Assembly (NCBI RefSeq): GCF_029227915.1
Contig: NC_079877.1
Coordinates: 36,235,851-36,299,850 of the forward strand
Source of the DNA: Hydractinia symbiolongicarpus
Taxonomy: Eukaryota; Cnidaria; Hydrozoa; Anthoathecata; Hydractiniidae
Direction: 5' to 3'
Length of the DNA: 64,000 bases
Below the pieces are notes generated by a model that saw only the letters and a program-made list of their open reading frames with translations, made no database searches and was not told where the DNA came from. Shown in pieces: positions 1-9,181 of this stretch. Position 1 is the first letter of the stretch. The number at the start of each line of letters is the position of its first letter. The translations under genes and the position numbers were made by a program.

Positions 1-11
1 AAGCGTCTCAT

Positions 12-31
12 CAAAAATGAAAACATTTTTG
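12..31. repeat. Short dyad (8-bp inverted repeat, 4-nt spacer) in the monomer
   Basis: Monomer positions 10-29 read caaaaatg, then aaaa, then catttttg. The two 8-bp arms are perfect reverse complements. Most monomers keep this dyad. Two common variants weaken it: 'caaaaataaaaac' changes one arm base, and 'cattcctg' changes two bases of the right arm (for example 4310, 7761, 9182, 10197, 11618, 13039). It could form a small hairpin or cruciform, or be a palindromic binding site; neither is shown by sequence alone. Confidence 0.8.
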
Positions 32-136
32 AAAACTACAAGTCTCATGCGTTTTAGAGGCGAAAAAATAATTTAAAAAATCGTTCTGGAAATGAGTTTA
101 CTCCCTGAGTACTTTCTTTGTATACTTTTGACTATA

Positions 137-170
137 CGGGCCGATTCCGGGATTTACGGGAAATCGCGGG
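137..170 (+). repeat. Four CGGG motifs at roughly helical spacing
   Basis: In this monomer CGGG occurs at 137-140, 148-151, 157-160 and 167-170, with steps of 11, 9 and 10 bp. In the consensus a fifth CGGG lies about 51 bp upstream, in 'gttcggga'; in many monomers, including this one, it reads 'gttctgga' instead. The four-motif cluster is kept in most monomers, though individual members are lost in subfamilies (for example 'cctggg', 'ccaggat', 'acgggaattcg'). Confidence 0.75.
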
Positions 171-2631
171 TTTTCGTTTGCCGGCGATTAAACTTCTTTT
201 ATTCAGCGTCTCATCAAAAATAAAAACATTTTTGAAAACTACAAGTCTCATGCGTTTTAGTGTTGAAAAAATAATTCAAAAAATCGTTCGGGAAATGAGT
301 TTACTCCGTGGGTACTTTCTTTGTATACCTTTTGCTATACGGGCCGAGTCCGGGATTTACGGGAAATCGCGGGTTTTCGTTTGCCGGCGATTAAACTTCT
401 TTTATTCAGCGTCTCATCAAGAATGAAAACATTTTTGAAAACTACAAGTCTCATGCGTTTTAGTGGTGAAAAGATAATTTAAAAAATCGTTCTGGAAATG
501 AGTTTACTCACAGGGTACTTTCTTTGTATACATTCGACTATACGGGCCAAGCCCGGGATTTACGGGAAATCGCGGGTTTTCGTTTGCCAGCGATTAAACC
601 TCTTTCATTAAGCGTCTCAACAAAAAAGAAAACATTTTTGAAAACTACAAGTCTCATGCCTTCTAGTGGTGAAAAAATAATTTAAAAAAACGTTCGGGAA
701 AAGAGTTTACTCCCTGGGTACTTTCTTTGTATACATTCGACTATACGAGCCTAGCTTGGGATTTACGGGAAATCGCTACTTTTCGTTTGCCGGCGATTAA
801 ACCTCTTTCATTAAGCGTCTCATCAAAAATGAAAACATTTTTGAAAACTACAAGTCTCTTGCCTTTTAGTGGTGAAAAAAAAAATTCGAAAAATCGTTCG
901 GGAAATGAGTTTACTCCCTGAGTACTTTGTTTGTATACATTCGACAATACGGGCCAAGCCTGGGATTTACGGGAAATCGCGGGTTTTTGTTTGCCAGCGA
1001 TTAAACCTCTTTCATTAAGCGTCTCATCAAAAATGAAAACATTTTTGAAAACTACAAGTCTCATGCGTTTTAGTGGTGAAAAAATAATTTAAAAAATCGT
1101 TCATGAAATGAGTTTACTTCCTGGGTACTTTCTCTGTATACTTTAGACTATACGGGCCGAGTCCGGGATTTACGGGAAATCGCGGGTTTTCGTTTGCCGG
1201 CGATTAAACTTCTTTTATTCAGCGTCTCATCAAAAATGAAAACATTTTTGAAAACTACAAGTCTCATACGTTTTAGTGGTGAAAAAATAATTTAAAAAAT
1301 CGTTCGGGAAATAAGTTTACTCCCTGGGAATTTTTTTTGTATACTTTGACTATACGGGCCGAGTCCGGGATTTGCGGGAAATCGCGGGTTTTCGTTTGCC
1401 GGCGATTAAACGTCTGTTATTCAGCGTCTCATCAAAAATGAAAACATTTTTGAAAACTACAAGTCTCATGCCTTTTAGTGGTGAAAAAATAATTCAAAAA
1501 ATCGTTCGGGAAATGAGTTTACTTCCTGGGTACTTTCTTTGTATACATTCAACTATACGAGCCAAGCCTGGGATTTACGGGAAATCGCGGGTTTTAGTTT
1601 GCCGGCGATTAAACCTCTTTCATTAAGCGTCTCATCAAAAATGAAAACATTTTTAAAAAATACAAGTCTCATGCGTTTTAGTGGTGAAAAAATAATTAAA
1701 AAAATCGTTCGGGAAATGAGTTTACTTTCTTGGTACTTTCTCTGTATACTTTTGACTTTACGGGCCGAGTCCGGGATTTACGGGAAATCGCGGGTTTTCG
1801 CTTGCCAGCGATTAAACTTCTTTTATTCAGCGTCTCATCAAAAAAAAAAACATTTTTGAAAACTACAGGTCTCATGCGTTTTAGTGTTTAAAAAATAATT
1901 TAAAAAATCGTTCGGGAAATGAGTTTACTCCCTGGGTACTTTCTTTGTATACCTTTAGCTATACGGGCCGAGTCCGGGATTTAAGGGAATTCGCGGGTTT
2001 TCGTTTGCCGGCGATTAAACTTCTTTTATTCAGCGTCTCATCAAAAATGAAAACATTTTTGAAAACTACAAGTCTCATGCCTTCTAGTAGTGAAAAAATA
2101 ATTTAAAAAAACGTTCGGGAAATGAGTTTACTCCCTGGGTACTTTCTTTGTATATATTCGACTATACGGGCCTAGCTCGGGACTTACAGGAAATCGCTAG
2201 TTTTCGTTTGCCGGCGATTAAACCTCTTTCATTAAGCGTCTCATCAAAAATGAAAACATTTTTGAAAACTACATGTCTCATGCGTTTTAGTGGCGAAAAA
2301 ATAATTTAAAAAATCGTTCTGGAAATGAGTTTACTCCCTGGGTAGTTTCTTTGTATACCTTTAGCTATACGGGCCGAGTCCGGGATTTAAGGGAATTCGC
2401 GGGTTTTCGTTTGCCGGCGATTAAACTTCTTTTATTCAGCGTCTCATCAAAAATGAAAACATTTTTGAAAACTACAAGTCTCATGCCTTCTAGTAGTGAA
2501 AAAATAATTTAAAAAAACGTTCGGGAAATGAGTTTACTCCCTGGGTACTTTCTTTGTATATATTCGACTATACGGGCCTAGCTCGGGACTTACGGGAAAT
2601 CGCTAGTTTTCGTTTGCCGGCGATTAAACCT

Positions 2632-2655
2632 TGATTTTTTTGATTTTTGATTTTC
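2632..2655 (-). repeat. LINE 3' tail, short ATCAAAAA-type repeat
   Basis: On the plus strand the edge reads tgatttttttt-gattttt-gatttt. On the element's own strand this is about three units of ATCAAAAA of uneven length, directly abutting satellite 'aggtttaatcg'. Such microsatellite tails mark the 3' end of several LINE clades and fix the orientation of the insertion. Confidence 0.8.
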
Positions 2656-2776
2656 TCTTTATTTAACGTCGATAGATACAATAGTATTTAAATAACTAAT
2701 TTAAATCGACAACAAAACGTAAAACAAGGCAAACAGCGATAAAAAATAAGAAAAATAAATAAATAAATAAGTAAAG

Positions 2777-3259
2777 TTAAAATATGTATGGTATATCCAT
2801 GCATATTTTACAGGTGCAAACATCACCTTCCCAAAATTTTATTGAGCTACGGAAGGCTTCGAGAGAAGGAGCATTCTTTGTAGCGTGAGGCACAGATATC
2901 CATAGCTTCCCTGCAATATTTGATAAAGTATTTAAGCCATAGTACGTTGTCCGACAAGTTGGTCGCCTGATCAAATTAAAGCAAAGAAGGTTGTACTTGT
3001 TTTCCCTAACAGAAAATATCTCGTTCATATATAGAGGTGACAATCCATTTAAAAATTTGTAAACCTCTTTCATTAAATTCTGTAAATTGATGATGTGAAT
3101 ATTTTTAACATTACATAAAGATAAAAGTTCATCGTAACTGCCATTTATATCGTCCTGTATGATTCTTAGACAACGTTCATGAATACGATTGATTCGATTA
3201 TTCGCAACTTTTCCACAAAACATCCATACTAAGGGACAGTAAGAAAACTGAGACAAAAT
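2777..3259 (-). pseudogene. C-terminal part of LINE ORF2 (post-RT region), truncated
   Basis: About 160 codons open to a stop codon, with no frameshift. Early in the fragment is SQFSYCPLVWM followed by NNRINRIHERCLRI, the motif that follows the RT catalytic domain in many animal LINEs. The middle has NLQNLMKEVYKFLNGLSP, then an RxTYYGLNTLSNIAGKLW stretch. The end has a W and a CxCxxC triplet (CTCKIC), matching the W...C-P-C-R-L-C ending I know from cnidarian and fish LINEs. The fingers/palm with the catalytic aspartates and the endonuclease domain are missing, so this copy cannot be active. An open frame continues 12 codons upstream into satellite DNA (to an ATG ending at 3295); those codons are not LINE. 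Confidence 0.88.
3060..3076. repeat. 17-bp string shared by LINE interior and satellite joint
   Basis: Inside the LINE coding region lies 'taaacctctttcattaa', read on the other strand as codons for LMKEVY. The identical 17 bp is present in many monomers at the joint (for example 6706-6722), and the LINE is inserted inside that very string. I see the identity directly; whether it is causal is open. Confidence 0.85.
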
Positions 3260-5515
3260 CTCTTTCATTAAGCGTCTCATCAAAAATAAAAACATTTTTG
3301 AAAACTACAAGTCTCATGCGTTTTAGTGGCAAAAAAATAATTTAAAAAATCGTTCTGGAAATGAGTTTACTCCCTGAGTACTTTCTTTGTATACTTTTGA
3401 CTATACGGGCCGAGTCCGGGATTTACAGGAAATCGCTGGTTTTCGTTTGCTGGCGATTAAACTTCTTTTATTCAGCGTCTCATCAAAAATGAAAACATTT
3501 TTGAAAACTACAAGTCTCATGCCTTCTAGTAGTGAAAAAATAATTTAAAAAAACGTTCGGGAAATGAGTTTACTCCCTGGGTACTTTCTTTGTATATATT
3601 CGACTATACGGGCCTAGCTCGGGACTTACGGGAAATCGCTAGTTTTCGTTTGCCGGCGATTAAACCTCTTTCATTAAGCGTCTCATCAAAAATGAAAACA
3701 TTTTTGAAAACTACAAGTCTCATGCGTTTTAGTGGCGAAAAAATAATTTAAAAAATCGTTCTGGAAATGAGTTTACTCCCTGGGTACTTTCTTTGTATAC
3801 CTTTAGCTATACGGGCCGAGTCCGGGATTTAAGGGAATTCGCGGGATTTCGTTTGCCGGCGATTAAACTTCTTTTATTCAGCGTCTCATCAAAAATGAAA
3901 ATATTTTTGAAAACTACAAGTCTCATGCCTTCTAGTAGTGAAAAAATAATTTAAAAAAACGTTCGGGAAATGAGTTTACTCCCTGGGTACTTTCTTTGTA
4001 TATATTCGACTATACGGGCCTATCTCGGGACTTACGGGAAATCGCTAGTTTTCGTTTGCCGGCGATTAAACCTCTTTCATTAAGCGTCTCATCAAAAATG
4101 AAAACATTTTTGAAAACTACAAGTCTCATGCGTTTTAGTGGCGAAAAAATAATTTAAAAAATCGTTCTGGAAATGAGTTTACTCCCTGAGTACTTTCTTT
4201 GTATACTTTTGACTATACGGGACGAGTCCGGGATTTACAGGAAATCGCTGGTTTTCGTTTGCCGGCGATTAAACTTCTTTTATTCAGCGTCTCATCAAAA
4301 ATGAAAACATTCCTGAAAACTACAAGTCTCATGCGTTTTAGTGGTGAAAAAATAATTTAAAAAATCGTTCGGGAAATGAGTTTACTCCCTGGGTACTTTC
4401 TTTGTATACTTTTGACTATACGGGCCGAGTCCGGGATTTACTGGAAATCGCGGGTTTTCGTTTGCCGGCGATTAAACTTCTTTTATTCAGCGTCTCATCA
4501 GAAATGAAAACATTTTTGAAAACTACAAGTCTCATGCGTTTTAGTGGTAAAAAGATGATTTAAAAAATCGTTCTGGAAATGAGTTTACTCACAGGGTACT
4601 TTCTTTGTATACATTCGACTATACGGGCCAAACCCAGGATTTACGGCAAAACGCGGGTTTTCGTTTGCTGGCGATTAAACCTCTTTCATTTAGCGTCTCA
4701 TCAAAAATGAAAACATTTTTGAAAACTACAAGTCTCTTGCCTTTTAGTGGTGAAAAAATAATTCGAAAAATCGTTCGGGAAATGAGTTTACTCCCTGGGT
4801 ACTTTGTTTGTATACATTCGACAATACGGGCCAAGCCTGGGATGTACGGGAAATCGCGGGATTTCGTTTGCCGGCGATTAAACCTCTTTCATTAAGCGTC
4901 TCATCAAAAATGAGAACATTTTTGAAAACTACAAGTCTCATGCGTTTTAGTGGTGAAAAAATAATTTAAAAAATCGTTCGGGAAATGAGTTTACTTCCTG
5001 GGTCCTTTCTCTGTATACTTTTGACTATACGGGCCGAGTCCGGGATTTACGGGAAATCGCGGGTTTTCGTTTACCGGCGATTAAACTTTTTTTATTCAGC
5101 GTCTCATCAAAAATAAAAACATTTTTGAAAACTACAAGTCTCATGCGTTTTAGTGTTGAAAAAATAATTTAAAAAATCGTTTGGGAAATGAGTTTACTCC
5201 GTGGGTACTTTCTTTGTATACCTTTGGCTATACGGGCCGAGTCCGGGATTTAAGGGAATTCGCGGGTTTTCGTTTGCCGGCGATTAAACTTCTTTTATTC
5301 AGCGTCTCATCAAAAATGAAAACATTTTTGAAAACTACAAGTCTCATGCCTTCTAGTAGTGAAAAAATAATTTAAAAAAACATTCGGGAAATGAGTTTAC
5401 TCCCTGGGTACTTTCTTTGTATATATTCGACTATACGGGCCTAGCTCGGGACGTACGGGAAATGGCTAGTTTTCGTTTGCCGGCGATTAAACCTCTTTCA
5501 TTAAGCGTCTCATCA

Positions 5516-8500
5516 AAAATGAAAACATTTTTGAAAACTACAAGTCTCATGCCTTTTAGTGGTGAAAAAATAATTCAAAAAATCGTTCGGGAAATGAGTT
5601 TACTTCCTGGGTACTTTCTTTGTATACATTCAACTATACGGGCCAAGCCTGGGATTTACGGGAAATCGCGGGTTTTAGTTTGCCGGCGATTAAACCTCTT
5701 TCATTAAACGTCTCATCAAAAATGAAAACATTTTTGAAAACTACAAGTCTCATGCGTTTTAGTGGTGAAAACATAATTAAAAAAATCGTTCGGGAAATGA
5801 GTTTACTTCCTTGGTACTTTCTCTGTATACTTTTGACTTTACGGGCCGAGTCCGGGATTTACGGGAAATCGCGGGTTTTCGCTTGCCGGCGATTAAACTT
5901 CTTTTATTCAGCGTCTCATCAAAAAAAAAAACATTTTTGTAAACTACAGGTCTCATGCGTTTTAGTGTTTAAAAAATAATTTAAAAAATCGTTCGGGAAA
6001 TGAGTTTACTCCCTGGTTACTTTCTTTGTATACCTTTAGCTATACGGGCCGAGTCCGGGATTTAAGGGACTTCGCGGGTTTTCGTTTGCCGGCGATTAAA
6101 CTTCTTTTATTCAGCGTCTCATCAAAAATGAAAACATTTTTGAAAACTACAAGTCTCATGCCTTCTAGTAGTGAAAAAATAATTTAAAAAAACGTTCGGG
6201 AAATGAGTTTACTCCCTGGGTACTTTCTTTGTATATATTCGACTATACGGGCCTAGCTCGGGACTTACGGGAAATCGCTAGTTTTCGTTTGCCGGCGATT
6301 AAACCTCTTTCATTAAGCGTCTCATCAAAAATGAAAACATTTTTGAAAACTACAAGTCTCATGCGTTTTAGTGGCGAAAAAATAATTTAAAAAATCGTTC
6401 TGGAAATGAGTTTACTCCCTGGGTACTTTCTTTGTATACCTTTAGCTATACGGGCCGAGTCCGGGATTTAAGGGCATTCGCGGGTTTTCGTTTGCCGGCG
6501 ATTAAACTTCTTTTATTCAGCTTCTCATCAAAAATGAAAACATTTTTGAAAACTACAAGTCTCATGCCTTCTAGTAGTGAAAAAATAATTTAAAAAAACG
6601 TTCGGGAAATGAGTTTACTCCCTGGGTACTTTCTTTGTATATATTCGACTATACGGGCCTAGCTCGGGACTTACGGGAAATCGCTAGTTTTCGTTTGCCG
6701 GCGATTAAACCTCTTTCATTAAGCGTCTCATCAAAAATGAAAACATTTTTGAAAACTACTAGTCTCATGCGTTTTAGTGGCGAAAAAATAATTTAAAAAA
6801 TCGTTCTGGAAATGAGTTTACTCCCTGGGTACTTTCTTTGTATACTTTTGACTATACGGGCCGAAGCCGGGATTTACAGGAAATCGCTGGTTTTCGTTTG
6901 CCGGCGATTAAACTTCTTTTATTCAGCGTCTCATCAAAAATGAAAACATTTTTGAAAACTACAAGTCTCATGCCTTCTAGTAGTGAAAAAATAATTTAAA
7001 AAAACGTTCGGGAAATGAGTTTACTCCCTGGGTACTTTCTTTGTATATATTCGACTATACGGGCCTAGCTCGGGACTTACGGGAAATCGCTAGTTTTCGT
7101 TTGCCGGCGATTAAACCTCTTTCATTAAGCGTCTCATCAAAAATGAAAACATTTTTGAAAACTACAAGTCTCATGCGTTTTAGTGGCAAAAAAATAATTT
7201 AAAAAATCGTTCTGGAAATGAGTTTACTCCCTGGGTACTTTCTTTGTATACCTTTAGCTATACGGGCCGAGTCCGGGATTTAAGGGAAATCGCGGGTTTT
7301 CGTTTGCCGGCGATTAAACTTCTTTTATTCAGCGTCTCATCAAAAATGAAAACATTTTTGAAAACTACAAGTCTCATGCCTTCTAGTAGTGAAAAAATAA
7401 TTTAAAAAAACGTTCGGGAAATGAGTTTACTCCCTGGGTACTTTCTTTGTATATATTCGACTATACGGGCCTATCTCGGGACTTACGGGAAATCGCTAGT
7501 TTTCGTTTGCCGGCGATTAAACCTCTTTCATTAAGCGTCTCATCAAAAATGAAAACATTTTTGAAAACTACAAGTCTCATGCGTTTTAGTGGCGAAAAAA
7601 TAATTTAAAAAATCGTTCTGGAAATGAGTTTACTCCCTGAGTACTTTCTTTGTATACTTTTGACTATACGGGCTGAGTCCGGGATTTACAGGAAATCGCT
7701 GGTTTTCGTTTGCCGGCGATTAAACTTCTTTTATTCAGCGTCTCATCAAAAATGAAAACATTCCTGAAAACTACAAGTCTCATGCGTTTTAGTGGTGAAA
7801 AAATAATTTAAAAAATCGTTCGGGAAATGAGTTTACTCCCTGGGTACTTTCTTTGTATACTTTTGACTATACGGGCCGAGTCCGGGATTTACTGGAAATC
7901 GCGGGTTTTCGTTTGCCGGCGATTAAACTTCTTTTATTCAGCGTCTCATCAGAAATGAAAACATTTTTGAAAACTACAAGTCTCATGCGTTTTAGTGGTA
8001 AAAATATGATTTAAAAAATCGTTCTGGAAATGAGTTTACTCACAGGGTACTTTCTTTGTATACATTCGACTATACGGGCCAAGCCCAGGATTTACGGCAA
8101 AACGCGGGTTTTCGTTTGCTGGCGATTAAACCTCTTTCATTTAGCGTCTCATCAAAAATGAAAACATTTTTGAAAACTACAAGTCTCTTGCCTTTTAGTG
8201 GTGAAAAAATAATTCGAAAAATCGTTCGGGAAATAAGTTTACTCCCTGGGTACTTTGTTTGTATACATTCGACAATACGGGCCAAGCCTGGGATGTACGG
8301 GAAATCGCGGGATTTCGTTTGCCGGCGATTAAACCTCTTTCATTAAGCGTCTCATCAAAAATGAAAACATTTTTGAAAACTACAAGTCTCATGCGTTTTA
8401 GTGGTGAAAAAATAATTTAAAAAATCGTTCGGGAAATGAGTTTACTTCCTGGGTACTTTCTCTGTATACTTTTGACTATACGGGCCGAGTCCGGGATTTA

Positions 8501-8966
8501 CGGGAAATCGCGGGTTTTCGTTTACCGGCGATTAAACTTCTTTTATTCAGCGTCTCATCTAAAATAAAAACATTTTTGAAAACTACAAGTCTCATGCGTT
8601 TTAGTGTTGAAAAAATAATTTAAAAAATCGTTCGGGAAAAGAGTTTACTCCGTGGGTACTTTCTTTGTATACCTTTGGCTATACGGGCCGAGTCCGGGAT
8701 TTAAGGGAATTCGCGGGTTTTCGTTTGCCGGCGATTAAACTTCTTTTATTCAGCGTCTCATCAAAAATGAAAACATTTTTGAAAACTACAAGTCTCATGC
8801 CTTCTAGTAGTGAAAAAATAATTTAAAAAAACATTCGGGAAATGAGTTTACTTCCTGGGTACTTTCTTTGTATATATTCGACTATACGGGCCTAGCTCGG
8901 GACGTACGGGAAATCGCTAGTTTTCGTTTGCCGGCGATTAAACCTCTTTCATTAAGCGTCTCATCA
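5516..8966 (+). repeat. 17-monomer higher-order repeat, copy 2 (no LINE)
   Basis: Second copy of the 3451-bp unit, matching copy 1 in order of variants, including 'attcctg' (4310 and 7761), 'catttagcgtc' and 'gatttacggcaaaacgcggg' monomers. It differs by scattered single bases. It lacks the LINE: the corresponding site at 6705-6722 reads straight through. Confidence 0.85.
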
Positions 8967-9181
8967 AAAATGAAAACATTTTTGAAAACTACAAGTCTCA
9001 TGCGTTTTAGTGGCGAAAAAATAATTTAAAAAATCGTTCTGGAAATGAGTTTACTCCCTGAGTACTTTCTTTGTATACTTTTGACTATACGGGCCGAGTC
9101 CGGGATTTACAGGAAATCGCTGGTTTTCGTTTGCCGGAGATTAAACTTCTTTTATTCAACGTCTCCTCAAAAATGAAAACA

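Larger units (their letters stand above)
3..205 (+). repeat. Representative satellite monomer (203 bp)
   Basis: First complete monomer, used here for numbering. The next starts at 206, giving a period of exactly 203 bp. A consensus made by eye from many copies has 77 G/C of 203 (38%). Positions 1-80 are about 28% GC and positions 81-190 about 47%. CpG is frequent in the second part. There are no tRNA A/B boxes and nothing resembling 5S rRNA, so I see no sign that the monomer came from an RNA gene. I do not recognise it as a named satellite family. Confidence 0.95.
1..2631 (+). repeat. 203-bp satellite array, left segment
   Basis: About 13 head-to-tail monomers of 203 bp (repeat starts 'gcgtctcatc' at 3, 206 and onward). 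Each monomer has, in order: a dyad around 'caaaaatg', a second 'gtctcat' 37 bp further on, an A/T block ending 'aataatttaaaaaatcg', a 'gggaaatgagtttact' block, a 'tatac...tatac' pair 12 bp apart, four CGGG motifs, 'gccggcgattaaac', and a T-rich end. Variants are mixed: 'ttcttttattcagcg' or 'cctctttcattaagcg' at the joint, and 'ttttgactatac', 'attcgactatac' or 'cctttagctatac' in the middle. The segment is cut at 2631 by the LINE. I see no genes in it. Confidence 0.97.
2632..3259 (-). mobile_element. 5'-truncated non-LTR retrotransposon (LINE)
   Basis: A 628-bp block unlike the satellite, inserted in minus orientation. Its 5' end is at 3259 and its 3' end at 2632. It contains the end of a reverse-transcriptase ORF (2777-3259), a 3' UTR of about 145 bp with an AAAT-type run near the stop codon (about 2753-2770), and an ATCAAAAA-like tail. 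5' truncation and a short A-rich repeat tail are usual for LINEs of the CR1/L2/Rex type. Compared with the empty site at 6711-6712, only 'ct' is duplicated (2630-2631 and 3260-3261). The exact clade needs a database search; the absence of RT motifs upstream prevents placement here. Confidence 0.9.
1435..5515 (+). repeat. 17-monomer higher-order repeat, copy 1 (interrupted by the LINE)
   Basis: Landmark monomers carrying 'gccttctagtagtg' lie at 2079, 2485, 3521, 3927 and 5348. The same pattern recurs at 6160, 6566, 6972, 7378 and 8799. Offsets are 4081 bp for the two landmarks left of the LINE and 3451 bp for the three to its right. 3451 is exactly 17 x 203, and the 630-bp difference is the insertion. 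Boundaries are set where the two copies stop agreeing and are good to about one monomer. Confidence 0.85.

Noticed and set aside
118-426. Many open frames of 62-119 codons on both strands, with recurring peptide motifs
   Set aside because: They repeat in step with the 203-bp monomer, many begin on TTG or GTG (this one on TTG at 118), occur on both strands at once, and end within two monomers. 203 is not divisible by 3, so the frame shifts each unit. They are repeat by-products.
533-546. True CENP-B box
   Set aside because: The spacing between TTCG and CGGG is six bases, not seven, so the known core is not met. Kept only as a low-interest near-miss.
2753-2776. Independent AAAT microsatellite
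   Set aside because: It is a short run inside the LINE 3' UTR, next to the stop codon, and too short to call a separate locus.
2632-3259. LTR retrotransposon or DNA transposon
   Set aside because: There are no terminal repeats or inverted ends; the protein is a LINE C-terminal region, truncated at 5' with a short repeat tail at 3'.
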